Positions 8,095-17,365 of a stretch of DNA of 64,000 bases are shown here, piece by piece. Below the pieces are notes generated by a model. It ran no database searches, was not told the origin of the DNA, and saw only the letters and a list, made by a program, of their open reading frames with translations. The number at the start of each line of letters is the position of its first letter. Position 1 is the stretch's first letter. Source of the DNA: VXNJ01 sp965217845 (GTDB lineage: Bacteria > Chloroflexota > UBA11872 > VXNJ01); contig OZ244573.1 in NCBI GenBank assembly GCA_965217845.1, positions 2,170,001 to 2,234,000 on the forward strand. The letters run 5' to 3'. Position numbers and translations under genes: made by a program.

Positions 8095-9519
8095 CTAGGC
8101 GAGGTTGAAGCGGTGCTCGGCCAGGGCGGCAAAGGCGGAGCTGGCGGCCGCTTCGGCGTTCTCGCGTTGGACCATCAGTGGAAGGTCCAGGTAACGGCGT
8201 AGCAGCGCTCGCTCCGGGCGTGGCAGCATCACCGGTTCGGCATCGGTCAGCGCGGCGCCAAGAAAGTCCACGTCGCTGCCGGTGAGCCGCGGCTGCACCG
8301 CCGCGGCATTGGCCAGATCGGTCCGTAGGGCGGTGGGGAAAATCCCCTGGCCGGCGGTGCGGATGATTGCCTGCAAGCTGGCCACGGCCGCTTCCTGGTC
8401 GCGCGCTGAGGTGAGCACACCGAGCATCATGTGCATCTCCACCGGCGTGTAGTGCCCCGATCCAGCCGGCAGGTGCCCCAGTTCGACGGCGCCGTTGTTG
8501 GTGGCCCGCCAGAACTGCGCCAGCCAACCGCTGTTGAACGGGAACGAGACCATCGCATTGGCGTTTTCGAACAGCGTGCTGCGCAGTCCGCGCCCGGCGT
8601 TGCCGTTAAACGTGACCGCACTGCGCTGGTCATGAACGAGCGAGTGCATCAACTCGTAGGCAGAAAGCGCTTCCGGGGCCTGCAACCGCTCTTCGCCGCC
8701 TTCCAGGGTGGGCAGATCTGCGCCCATGGCCAACATCCAGACCCAGGAAGGCGGCAACGAGTCGGCGTTGGCGTTGGTTGAGACCAGTTGCAGGAATCCG
8801 AACGCCCCGCGCTCGGTCGCACTATTCGAAGGACTGGTCAAACGCGCCACATTGGTTAGAAAGTCCTGGCTGTTCCACGGCCGCTCGATGGGGGGATCGA
8901 CGCCGACGGCGGACAGCAGATCCAGCTGGCACATCAACATCCACGGGCCCAGCATCAGCGGAAGCGCCAGCTGCCGGCCGCGGACGGATCCGGCGGCCAG
9001 GGTCTGGCCCCAATAATCGCCGGGTCGCAACAGCGTTTCGACACCGCCGGTCTTGTCCAGCTCGATCAGGAGTCCGGCGCGCTGCAATTCGTCTAGGTCT
9101 CTCCCAGGGAAGAGCACCAGGTCGGGCCTGGCCTCGGTAGCAAGCGAACTTAGCGTTTCGCTGATCCCAAGACCCTGGGTTGAGTCGGTCAGGATCCTAT
9201 CGTCCTGTAGCCGCGGATAGATTTCCTGCCAGGAGCTGGCTGCGATGGTCACATTTCGGTAGTGCTCGTTGCGCCCGCCCCAGGGCGACTGCACGTACCC
9301 AAGCCGAACGGTTTGGTCGGCCAGGTAATTGGCGGCCAGTTCGATCTGGTTTGACGGTGTCGAATCCACCGATTCCAGAATCGACTGCTGCTGTGTAGTC
9401 AACGGCGGCAGCGATCCGCTCGGGCCGCTGCCACAGGCGGCCAGAAGCGCAGCGAATGCCCCGGCGGCCCCTAGAAGCCGCCGGCGCGGCAGAAGTCCGT
9501 TGCGGTTAGCCGATCCCAT
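8095..9519 (-). CDS. Tat-type lipoprotein resembling an extracellular solute-binding protein
   Basis: 474 residues. The N-terminus has a twin-arginine-like RRRLLGAAG, a hydrophobic stretch and a lipobox LLAAC, so export by Tat and lipid anchoring are likely. The body resembles family 1 extracellular solute-binding proteins: a lobe around PDLVLFPGRDLDELQRAG and later segments NANAMVSFPFNSGWLAQFW and LLRRYLDLPLMVQRENAE. No permease or ATPase gene is adjacent, so a transport role is not established. The open frame extends 38 codons further up, but ATG 9519 fits both the signal peptide and a 14-base overlap with the upstream Asp-box gene. The two are probably translated together. Confidence 0.65.
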   Translation of the reverse strand: MGSANRNGLLPRRRLLGAAGAFAALLAACGSGPSGSLPPLTTQQQSILESVDSTPSNQIELAANYLADQTVRLGYVQSPWGGRNEHYRNVTIAASSWQEIYPRLQDDRILTDSTQGLGISETLSSLATEARPDLVLFPGRDLDELQRAGLLIELDKTGGVETLLRPGDYWGQTLAAGSVRGRQLALPLMLGPWMLMCQLDLLSAVGVDPPIERPWNSQDFLTNVARLTSPSNSATERGAFGFLQLVSTNANADSLPPSWVWMLAMGADLPTLEGGEERLQAPEALSAYELMHSLVHDQRSAVTFNGNAGRGLRSTLFENANAMVSFPFNSGWLAQFWRATNNGAVELGHLPAGSGHYTPVEMHMMLGVLTSARDQEAAVASLQAIIRTAGQGIFPTALRTDLANAAAVQPRLTGSDVDFLGAALTDAEPVMLPRPERALLRRYLDLPLMVQRENAEAAASSAFAALAEHRFNLA

Positions 9520-11545
9520 CCGGACGGTAGACCAATTCGGTTGGATCGGGAGCCTCAGATTTGAGCGTGGACGGATCATCGCGATAGGACCAGATTTCGC
9601 CGCCGATCGCCAGGACAAACACCATCCGATCATTCCCGAAATCAGGCGATACAGACACCTGCAACACCGATCGGTTGGCCAGTCCGTCGTTTATCGCATG
9701 CCAGGTCCCGCCGCCATCGCCGGAACGACGCACGCCGGCACTGGTGGCGGCAAACAGCAGGGGTTCGTCTGCATATCGAGGCGCGATCGCCAGGTCGAGG
9801 ATCGAGGTCGTTTTATGTGCTGGCCGCGACCCCGACCAGACGTTGCGGAATCGACGCGCCGGGGTAAAGACTTGGTTCTGCGCCGCAAACGACCAGGACC
9901 GGTGCTCCAATGCATCGAAGTTGTCGGGGACGACGATGCTTGACCACTCGGAATTAGTGCGGTGGCGCACCACTCGGCGCCAGCTGACGCCGGCGTTTTC
10001 GGTCAACGATACCACCACCCGGCCGACCCCGTAGGAGGCCACCACGATGATTTCGTCGCCGGCGAATCCGGGCGAGAACTGCGCGTCCAGCACGGTATCA
10101 CCGCGGAAATCATGATCGACGCGGACCAACTCGCCGCCGTTGTCGCGACTGAGCCAGGCCTTGCCTTCAATCCCGCCGCTAAAGACTGCGAAGGAATCGT
10201 CGCGTGCGCTCGAAACCGTCAGGCAGCGCAGCTCGCACTCCTCAACCTGTTCGGAGCGCTGCCAACTCTCGGCCCAGTCCTGGGTCGTAAACAGTCCAGC
10301 CGCGGAGGCGGCAAACGCGCGACCATCTTTTGCAAAAAGCGGCGAGAAGGCGATCTGGAATACGGGCACCCCCTCGGTCCCCGGTGCCGCTTCCGACCAG
10401 TCCCGGCCGCCATCTGCGGACCGGTAAATGCCACCTTGCGATCCACCCGCAACCATCAGCGGACGGGCGTCGAAATCGGGGGCCATGGCAAAGCAGAGCC
10501 AGTTCTGGCTCGGAATCCCGGCGGCCGAGACCGTCCAGGATTCGCCGTCGTCGTCGGATCGCAGCAGTCCGGACCCGTAGGTCCCCGCCAATAGCAGCGT
10601 CGCGCCGCCCGGTTCGGCCAGCGCCAGCAGCGCCAGCACCGGCGCCGCAGCGGCCGGGTCGGGCAGCTTATCGAAAGTGACGCCGGCGTCACGCGAACGA
10701 TAGATTTGGCCGTTGCCGGCACCCGCGTAAACAGTGGAATCGGAGGCGTAGCGCGGCGACACCGCCAGGGCATTTATCGATTCATCCTCGATGCCGGCAG
10801 AGCGCGCCAGGCTGCGACCGCCGTCGTGACTGTACCAAACGCCGCGTTCCTCGTCGCCAAGGAACAGCGCCGCCCCGGCCGGGCGGACCGGCGCGCAGGC
10901 GATGACCTGAACGTTGCGCGGGGCATCTTCGCCATCAACGCCGGCGGCGATCCAGTTGCGTCCGCCGTCCGAGGAGCGATAGGGGCCGTGCCCAGCGACG
11001 GCGCAGTAGGCGCGCTGGTCGGAGCCAAAATCCGGCGAATAGGCGATGGCGAGAACTTCGCCGCTTTCCTCGTCCTGCGGCAGGCCGGCGTTGGCGGCGT
11101 TCCAGGTCTTGGCGGCGTTGTCGGTGCGGAATACGCCGTCGGTCAGGGTGGCAGTTAAGGCTGCGTGGTCACGCGCGAAGTCGGGCGAAGCCGCAACCGC
11201 GGCAATCTCCGGTTTGACTCCCCAGAACCCGAGTCGCCGCCAGTTGACTCCGCCGAAGGACATGAAACCGCCCACGCCGGCGGCGGCGGCGAACAAACGC
11301 GGCGAGGAACCCGGCTCAACCGCGATGGCCAGGTTCTGGATGAAGGGGCTCTGCAGTCCTTCGTTGGAAACAGACCAGGTCTTGCCGTTGTCGCTTGAGC
11401 GATAGACGCCCGACATAGTGCCGGCATAGAGGACCCGATCGGCGCTGCTGCCAAGGGAGGCAACTATCGCCGATACGGTGCCGCCGCTCTTGCCGCCGAC
11501 CCGTTGCCAGGTGTTGGCAGGTGCGGTGATAAGTTCACTGGCCAT
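9506..11545 (-). CDS. Asp-box (BNR) repeat beta-propeller protein
   Basis: About 679 residues built from roughly ten repeats carrying the Asp-box pattern S.D.G..W, for example SSDNGKTWS, SSDGGRNWI, SDDDGESWT, SADGGRDWS and SGDGGGTWHA, spaced about 45-60 residues. Such proteins fold as one or two beta-propellers (sialidase-like, Ycf48/Hcf136-like, VPS10-like). There is no signal peptide or membrane helix, so it looks cytoplasmic unless exported by another route. Phrases such as VYAGAGNGQIYRSRD recur. The frame also opens at 11614; ATG 11545 (MASELITAPANTW) is preferred because the extra 23 residues are low complexity. It overlaps the lipoprotein gene by 14 bases. Enzyme activity is unlikely to be deducible; a binding or assembly role is possible. 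Confidence 0.7.
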   Translation of the reverse strand: MASELITAPANTWQRVGGKSGGTVSAIVASLGSSADRVLYAGTMSGVYRSSDNGKTWSVSNEGLQSPFIQNLAIAVEPGSSPRLFAAAAGVGGFMSFGGVNWRRLGFWGVKPEIAAVAASPDFARDHAALTATLTDGVFRTDNAAKTWNAANAGLPQDEESGEVLAIAYSPDFGSDQRAYCAVAGHGPYRSSDGGRNWIAAGVDGEDAPRNVQVIACAPVRPAGAALFLGDEERGVWYSHDGGRSLARSAGIEDESINALAVSPRYASDSTVYAGAGNGQIYRSRDAGVTFDKLPDPAAAAPVLALLALAEPGGATLLLAGTYGSGLLRSDDDGESWTVSAAGIPSQNWLCFAMAPDFDARPLMVAGGSQGGIYRSADGGRDWSEAAPGTEGVPVFQIAFSPLFAKDGRAFAASAAGLFTTQDWAESWQRSEQVEECELRCLTVSSARDDSFAVFSGGIEGKAWLSRDNGGELVRVDHDFRGDTVLDAQFSPGFAGDEIIVVASYGVGRVVVSLTENAGVSWRRVVRHRTNSEWSSIVVPDNFDALEHRSWSFAAQNQVFTPARRFRNVWSGSRPAHKTTSILDLAIAPRYADEPLLFAATSAGVRRSGDGGGTWHAINDGLANRSVLQVSVSPDFGNDRMVFVLAIGGEIWSYRDDPSTLKSEAPDPTELVYRPDGIG

Positions 11546-12180
11546 GGGCAGTTCCGGTGCTCGCCGCGGGAGGTTTGATGACCCTCGGGGTGATCCAGCT
11601 AGCGGCGCGCGCATTTGGGCGCCGTTGCAGGAAGGGCACTATTTCAATACAGGTCAATTATCGGGCTTTATCTTTCAACTTCGCCAGGTGAATTGCCGCA
11701 AATTTTCGCCGCCTTCGAGTCGGCCGTGGCCAAAGTCCCGTCCGGCAGAGCGCCCGCCGTGATGCTGTACGCCGGTTCGGCGGACCGCGCCAATGAAGAT
11801 CGGGCGGGAGTTGCCTTGTCGGGAGGAGGGCCGCCGGACCCATCCGATCGGGAGCGGCCACCTTCCTTGCTTGCTCTCAATACGACCCGCCCAACTGGCC
11901 ATGACCGCGCAATTGCGGCAGCGTGGCGGGGATGGTTGTGGGGCCAGTGGACGGCCGGCCGCGGGTTCGCAATCCGGGCCGCGCCCGCAACCAGGCTTTC
12001 GGCACTTACGCGTTTCCGCCGGCGCTTGGCGGTGCTTTGAACGCGCAATATTTGGCCGCCGATTCATGGGATCGCGCGGTTGCAAAAAGACTGCTGGCGG
12101 CACCGCTTTTGACGTTGTCGCAGAGCGGAAAGGTTCAACCTGCCTGCCGCCGGCGCCGTCGGAAGACCGTCCTGTATCTG
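11546..12180. other. Intergenic stretch of about 630 bp with no recognised gene
   Basis: Lies between the Asp-box gene start and the LysM gene stop, both on the minus strand. Several open frames exist on both strands but they look like high-G+C artefacts: Arg/Ala/Pro-rich translations without motifs. I looked for RNase P RNA, tmRNA and SRP RNA hallmarks and found none. A modestly AT-rich patch near 11640-11680 may hold the promoter of the Asp-box gene. Confidence 0.5.
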
Positions 12181-12690
12181 CTACGTAAAGATCCTTATGG
12201 TGTCGCCGGTCAGGATCAGGTCAGGGTCGGCTATTTCAGGATTTGCGGCCAGCAGTTCCTGCGGGCTCACCGAATAGCGGACCGCGATTTCGGCGAGCGT
12301 CTCCCCCGGTTGGACCACGTGATAAAGCTGGGTCCGCGGCAACGTTGGGGTGGACGTGGCGACGCTCTCCGGAAGCGGCGTGGGGGCTACCAATTCGTCC
12401 GGGGCAAATGTGGGCAGGGGCAGGGGATCCGGGGTCGGTTGGGGGCGCGTCGCAACCTGCTGAGCCAGGATCGCCTCGGCGTTGTGGGCCGCATTCTCGT
12501 ATACGCCGGTTTGCCAATCCAGCGCCAGGTAGGCAACCAGGGCCGCTGCCGCCAGGATGAGCAACCGCACCAGCGCAATCCAGTCAAATCGACTCCTGAC
12601 CACAATCGCATCACCGGTAACCGGTTGCCAACGCAGGCGGCCGGAGATGCGCTGCGGGGAAATGACGAACTCGTCGCCAGATTCGCTCAA
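12181..12690 (-). CDS. Membrane-anchored LysM-domain protein
   Basis: 169 residues: a cytoplasmic N-terminal part of about 35 residues, one membrane helix (about 38-62, ALVRLLILAAAALVAYLALD), a Pro/Thr-rich linker, and a C-terminal LysM domain (YHVVQPGETLAEIAVRYSVS ... LLAANPEI ... ILTGDTIRI). LysM binds peptidoglycan or chitin-like sugars, so the protein probably tethers the membrane to the wall. Its ATG overlaps the stop of the glycerate kinase gene by 4 bases. Confidence 0.8.
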   Translation of the reverse strand: MSESGDEFVISPQRISGRLRWQPVTGDAIVVRSRFDWIALVRLLILAAAALVAYLALDWQTGVYENAAHNAEAILAQQVATRPQPTPDPLPLPTFAPDELVAPTPLPESVATSTPTLPRTQLYHVVQPGETLAEIAVRYSVSPQELLAANPEIADPDLILTGDTIRIFT

Positions 12691-14030
12691 GGAGCCCCCA
12701 GGATCAGCAGGAGATCGTTCACGTTGGTTTGGGTCGGGCCGGTGACAACCAGGTCGCCGCTGGCGCGCAAATACGAATATGCGTCATTGTCCAACAGGTG
12801 CTGCGCCGCGTCCAGGCCGGCCGCGGTGCCGCGCGCAAGGGTGCCGGCATCCACCACCGCACCAGCCGCGTCGGTGGGACCGTCGGTACCGTCGGTTCCG
12901 ACCGCCGCCACGGTCAGGCGCGGTTCCGCGGCGAGTCGGGTAGCCGCCTTGAGCGCCAGCTGCTGGCAACGACCGCCACGTCCCTGGCCGCGCACCTGGA
13001 CGACCGTTTCACCCCCAAACACAAGGCAGAACGGGCCGTCAAATTGCCCAAGGGCAATGCGACCGGCGTATACCAGCCGTTCGGCCGCCGCCTCGGCCGG
13101 GCCGGTTACCGCCAGGTCGCAGATCCGGCATTCGATTCCAAGCGCCTCCCCGCGTGCGACCACGGCCGTCGTCGCCGTCGCCAGATTTGCGATTACGACG
13201 TGGCGGACCCGCCTAAAGGCCGCGTCGCCGGGCTTGGGAGTTTCCTCCAGTTCACCCCGCTGGCCGCGTTCCAGGATCGCGGCGACCGTATCCGGCAAGC
13301 GGCCCCGCAGGCCGTAGCGCGAGATAACCGCGACCGCATCATCCCAGGTCGTGGGATCGGGGCAGAACGGCCCCGAGGCGATCGTCGAAAGGTCGTCGCC
13401 GAGCACATCCGAGATCGCAATAACCAGAACCGCGCGACCGTCGGCGATCTGAGCCAGCCGACCGGCGTGGGTCGCCGAAAGATGTTTGCGAACCGTATTC
13501 AGCTCGTTGATGTCGGCGCCGGCGCGCAGCAGCAAATCGGTAATGCGGGCCAAGTCTTGAATGCTGGCCGGAGCCAGCGGTTCGATCATCAGTGCCGAAC
13601 CGCCCCCGGAAAAAAGGGCCAGGATCAGAGCATTGCGATCGGCCTCGGCGATCGTCTTGCGGATGCGACTTCCGTTGCGCGGAGCGCGCCCATCCGGCAC
13701 CGGATGGGCGGCTTCCATCAGCCTTATCCGCGAAAGCGGCAGCCCGTGTCCGTCCTTGACCGCGACCACTCCGCCGCTAATCTGCGGGCCCAGCTGGGAC
13801 TCGGCCTGCGCCGCCATCGCCGCCGCCGCCTTGCCGGCGCCCACGACCGCGATCGCGCGGTCGGCACCGATCCCAAACTCGCCGGATGCCATCTCGGAGG
13901 GCATCTGGTAGGCCGTCAGTGCGGCGCGAACGCACAACTCCGGGCGGGCGGCGGCGATACCGGCTTCGACCATCGCCAGGACGGCCCGGCGTCGATCATT
14001 TGGCCCCCAGCGCGGGGACTTGGCCGGCAG
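12687..14030 (-). CDS. Glycerate 2-kinase, MOFRL/DUF4147 family
   Basis: Predicted ATP-dependent phosphorylation of D-glycerate to 2-phosphoglycerate. Landmarks: AVVGAGKAAAAMA, LILALFSGGGSALMIEPL, VRKHLSATHAGRLAQ, LVIAISDVLGDDLSTIASGP and the C-terminal VAAVGTDGTDGPTDAAGAVVD, all typical of the GckA/TtuD type. The start is unusual: the conserved N-terminus (RRAVLAMVEAGIAAARPELC) begins before the first ATG (13973). The best-placed candidate is CTG at 14030, 7 bases after AGGGG and just past the stop of the M24 gene; no ATG, GTG or TTG lies in between. Starting at 13973 would remove about 19 residues, including part of helix 1. Family call is firm; the start is not. Confidence 0.88.
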   Translation of the reverse strand: MPAKSPRWGPNDRRRAVLAMVEAGIAAARPELCVRAALTAYQMPSEMASGEFGIGADRAIAVVGAGKAAAAMAAQAESQLGPQISGGVVAVKDGHGLPLSRIRLMEAAHPVPDGRAPRNGSRIRKTIAEADRNALILALFSGGGSALMIEPLAPASIQDLARITDLLLRAGADINELNTVRKHLSATHAGRLAQIADGRAVLVIAISDVLGDDLSTIASGPFCPDPTTWDDAVAVISRYGLRGRLPDTVAAILERGQRGELEETPKPGDAAFRRVRHVVIANLATATTAVVARGEALGIECRICDLAVTGPAEAAAERLVYAGRIALGQFDGPFCLVFGGETVVQVRGQGRGGRCQQLALKAATRLAAEPRLTVAAVGTDGTDGPTDAAGAVVDAGTLARGTAAGLDAAQHLLDNDAYSYLRASGDLVVTGPTQTNVNDLLLILGAP

Positions 14031-14040
14031 CGGCTTGCCC

Positions 14041-15159
14041 CTAGCGTTGCAGGATCGCGGGCCGCGAAAGGCGGTGGCCGGGCGGATGGAGCATCGGCCA
14101 ATTGCCGGTGTTGGTGACCACCTCAAACTCGACGCCACCCACACCGGTCGTGACGATGACCGTATCCTCGCTCTTGACTCCGGCGATCGATGGGTTCCAG
14201 GCAAACGAAAAACCGCTGCTGATCTGCATGTCCACGCCGGTTCCGGCGAAGAATTCACGTGATCCATAACCGGCCGGTCCGCCCTGATGATGCTGGCGCC
14301 ATTCGCCGGGAAAGCCCTGCGCCGCATATTCGGCCCGGCCGGCCGCGAATGCGTCGGACACGCGGTTGCCGGGGCGACTGGCTCCGATGTAGGCCGCGTC
14401 CACACTGGCGCAGGCAAGCGCGCGCGCCTGAAGGTCAGCCTCGACTGGCCCAAAGTGGGCAAGGCGGGTGATCGAGCACCAAAGGCCGTCGCGCAGCGCG
14501 CAGGCCACCAGCATCACATAGCCCCGGATCGCTTTCGCGGTGGGCAGCGGATGGCGGTGGTTCCGAATCCTCTCGTCGGAGGCCACCAGCAGCACCGGCG
14601 CGACGATCGCGTTGCGGTTGAGTTTTTCCTGCAGCAGCGCGGCGGCTTCGAATTCGTCACGACCGGGCTCGATCTCCTGGGCGGTGGCCTCCACCGCGGC
14701 GGCGGTATCAGCGCCCAGGGAGCGGTAGCGGGCGATGTCGCCGGGGCCCAGCTGCGAGCGTAGCTCCGAAACCATCCGCCCGCCGTCGATCGCTCCCGGG
14801 AACGGCAGATCGCTGGCCAGGCGCGAACTCCCGGTCAGCGCGCGAACCGCCGGTTCGGGACTGGCGAAAAACTCCGTCCAGGGGACCGCCTCAATTGCGA
14901 TCTCAAGTCCGGACAACTCCTCCTCCTCCTGCAAGCGCGGCAGTTCGATGTTGGCAGACAACAGGTGCACGCTATCTGGAGAGACCAGGATCAGTCCCAC
15001 CCCACGCGGGTCGCCCGCCACGATGTAGGACCTTCCGCCGCCGCTGAGCCACGCAAAAGAACCGGGCGATTGCAGCAGCAGCCAGTCCCAGCCTTGGGAC
15101 TCCATCAGGCGCCGCAAAGCGCCCAGCTTGGATTCGAATTCAGCCGTGCGCTGGTCCAT
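14041..15159 (-). CDS. M24 (creatinase/aminopeptidase fold) family protein lacking most metal ligands
   Basis: 372 residues. The N-terminal creatinase-like domain (FAWLSGGGRSYIVAGDPRG) and C-terminal pita-bread domain are recognisable by NPSIAGVKSEDTVIVT, equivalent to the P...GVR.EDTV block of Xaa-Pro aminopeptidases. The usual metal ligands are not there: the two Asp ligands fall in GLWCSITRLAHFG (no Asp at the expected sites), and the His motif is replaced by HHQGGPAGYGSRE. One Glu (SED) remains. A classical dinuclear metallopeptidase is therefore unlikely; similar proteins occur in other bacteria under aminopeptidase names. Start ATG 15159 overlaps the rel stop by 20 bases. Confidence 0.75.
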   Translation of the reverse strand: MDQRTAEFESKLGALRRLMESQGWDWLLLQSPGSFAWLSGGGRSYIVAGDPRGVGLILVSPDSVHLLSANIELPRLQEEEELSGLEIAIEAVPWTEFFASPEPAVRALTGSSRLASDLPFPGAIDGGRMVSELRSQLGPGDIARYRSLGADTAAAVEATAQEIEPGRDEFEAAALLQEKLNRNAIVAPVLLVASDERIRNHRHPLPTAKAIRGYVMLVACALRDGLWCSITRLAHFGPVEADLQARALACASVDAAYIGASRPGNRVSDAFAAGRAEYAAQGFPGEWRQHHQGGPAGYGSREFFAGTGVDMQISSGFSFAWNPSIAGVKSEDTVIVTTGVGGVEFEVVTNTGNWPMLHPPGHRLSRPAILQR

Positions 15160-17365
15160 GGGCGGCCTGTTCTCCGGTTTCGCGGCGTACTTCTGTAACG
15201 TTGCGGACGCGATGAAGGCGATTGAGCAGCCGCGTGAGTTCGCCGATGCTGGCCATGGCCACGACGATGCGGACCCGGGCAACACCGCGTCCGTCGGTGA
15301 GCACGTCGGCCGATTCGATGTTGTGGCCTTCTTCGGCCACCACCGTGGCGATGTCCCGCAGCAGTCCCTCGCGGTCCTCAGCAACGGCCAGAATCCGGGC
15401 GGGGAACGAGCGCGACTGGGCCAGTTTCCAACGCACTTCCACCAGGCGTCCCAGGTCAAGCGCTTTGACCACGTTGGCGCAGCCCGCCCGATGCACGGTG
15501 ACGCCGTGGCCGCGGGTTACGTAGCCCACGATCGCATCGCCCGGTAGCGGCCCGCAGCACGCCGCCAACCGGGTCAAGGCATTGCCGATGTCGCCGACCG
15601 CCACTCCGCCGACGGCATCCCGAGAGGGTGCCGATTCGGGCACCAGTACGGTCGGCGCGGAGGTCTCCAGGCCCAACCGATTCACAACTTGGGTCGCGGT
15701 TACGGCTCCATATCCGACCCCCATCAGCAGGCCCGATATGTCCGGGTAGGAGAGTCGGCGGGCGGCCTTAATCAGAATCTGATCATCGATCGCCGCCAGC
15801 GGTCCGTGCCCGATTCGATTCAACTCCCGTTCCAGCAGACGCCGCCCGTGGGCTTCGTTTTCAGTACGGGTCTGGTGCTTGAACCATTGCCTGATCTTGT
15901 TGCGGGCGCTGCCGGTGGCCACGATTGAGAGCCAGTCGCGGCTCGGGCCCTTGCTTCTTTTTTTGGTCTGGATCTCAACCGTGTCACCGGTGGTGAGCTC
16001 GTATCGCAGCGGTACCCGGCGCCCATTGACTTGTGCCCCAACGCAGCGGTGGCCCACTTCGGTGTGGATCCGATAGGCGAAGTCCAGTGGCGTTGAGCCA
16101 CGCGGCAGGTCGATCACGTCGCCATTGGGGGTAAACACGAACAGTTGGTCGGCAAAAACATCGGTCTTGAGCATGTCGATCAGCGGCTCAGCCGACTCCA
16201 GATCGTCCTGCCATTCCAGCACCTGGCGGATCCAGGCGAGCTTCTCATCGAAGCTTTCCGGGTCGACCCTGCCTTCCTTGTAGCGCCAGTGCGCGGCCAC
16301 GCCGTATTCGGCCTCGCGGTGCATCTGTTCAGTGCGGATCTGCACCTCGAAGCGTTGTCGTCCGGGTCCGAGCACGGCGGTGTGCAGGGACTGGTAGCGA
16401 TTGGATTTGGGCGCCGAGATGTAGTCGTCGAACTGCCCCGCGATCGCGCGCCAGTTGGAGTGAACGACCGCCAGCGCGCGGTAGCACTCCTCGATCGTGC
16501 GCACTATCACTCGCACCGCGATCAGATCGTGGATCTGGTCAAATTCGACGCTCTTGCTACGCATCTTGCGATAAATCGAATAGATGTGCTTGGCGCGGCC
16601 CGAAAGGTGCGCCTTCAGTCCGGCTTCCTCAAGGTGCCGCCCCAGGGTCTCGACGACCTCGTTGACCAGCGTTTCGCGCTGACCGCGCCGCATCTCCAGC
16701 ATGCCGGCGATATTGGAGTACTCGGCCGGGTCGAATTGACGGAAGGCCTCGTCTTCCAACTGCCAGCGCCAGGTCCACATCCCAAGGCGCCCGGCCAGCG
16801 GCGCGTAAAGCTCGAGCGTCTCCTCGCACACGTGGCGGATCTGGGCCGGCTCCAGCGCTGCGACGGTCCGGATGTTGTGCAGACGGTCGGCCAGCTTTAC
16901 GATCACGACCCGGATATCGCGCGCCATCGCCAGGAACATCTTGCGCATGGTCAAGGCCCGCTCGCCCTCGATATGATCAAGGTCCAGGCGGGTCAATTTG
17001 GTTACCCCGTCGACAAGCTCGGACACCTCGCCCCCGAAGCGCCGCCGGATATCTTCGGCGGTGACGCCACAGTCCTCCTGCACGTCATGCAGCAGGCCGG
17101 CCACGATGGTGTCCACGTCCATCCGCAACTCGGCCAGGAGCAGCGCCACCGCCAGCGGATGCGAGACGTAGGGATCGCCGGAACGGCGCCGCTGACCGGC
17201 GTGGGCCTGGGCGGCGAATTCGTAGGCCCGTTCGACCTTTTTCAGATCGGCGGCCCGGTCATCGGACAGGTATTCGGATACGGCGCGCAGTAGCGGCGCC
17301 GGAGACGGGTCCGGGGCAGCCCGGGCCACCGAGACGCCGCCTGGCACTCTGCTCTCGGCGCTCAT
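15140..17365 (-). CDS. rel: Bifunctional (p)ppGpp synthetase/hydrolase, RelA/SpoT homologue
   Basis: 741 residues. Domains in order: HD hydrolase (RRRSGDPYVSHPLAVA, LLHDVQEDCG, KLADRLHNIRTV), synthetase (RAKHIYSIYRKMRSK, DLIAVRVIV, SNRYQSLHTAVLGPG, EVQIRTEQMHREAEYGVAAH), TGS (VFTPNGDVIDLPRGSTPLDF), a helical/zinc-finger region with ACCGPLPGDAIVGYVTRGHG, and a C-terminal ACT domain (AVAEDREGLLRDIATVVAEE). Both HD and synthetase key residues appear intact, so it can likely make and destroy the alarmone. The frame is open 50 codons upstream, but ATG 17365 overlaps the recJ-like stop by 4 bases (ATGA). Confidence 0.95.
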   Translation of the reverse strand: MSAESRVPGGVSVARAAPDPSPAPLLRAVSEYLSDDRAADLKKVERAYEFAAQAHAGQRRRSGDPYVSHPLAVALLLAELRMDVDTIVAGLLHDVQEDCGVTAEDIRRRFGGEVSELVDGVTKLTRLDLDHIEGERALTMRKMFLAMARDIRVVIVKLADRLHNIRTVAALEPAQIRHVCEETLELYAPLAGRLGMWTWRWQLEDEAFRQFDPAEYSNIAGMLEMRRGQRETLVNEVVETLGRHLEEAGLKAHLSGRAKHIYSIYRKMRSKSVEFDQIHDLIAVRVIVRTIEECYRALAVVHSNWRAIAGQFDDYISAPKSNRYQSLHTAVLGPGRQRFEVQIRTEQMHREAEYGVAAHWRYKEGRVDPESFDEKLAWIRQVLEWQDDLESAEPLIDMLKTDVFADQLFVFTPNGDVIDLPRGSTPLDFAYRIHTEVGHRCVGAQVNGRRVPLRYELTTGDTVEIQTKKRSKGPSRDWLSIVATGSARNKIRQWFKHQTRTENEAHGRRLLERELNRIGHGPLAAIDDQILIKAARRLSYPDISGLLMGVGYGAVTATQVVNRLGLETSAPTVLVPESAPSRDAVGGVAVGDIGNALTRLAACCGPLPGDAIVGYVTRGHGVTVHRAGCANVVKALDLGRLVEVRWKLAQSRSFPARILAVAEDREGLLRDIATVVAEEGHNIESADVLTDGRGVARVRIVVAMASIGELTRLLNRLHRVRNVTEVRRETGEQAAHGPAHG

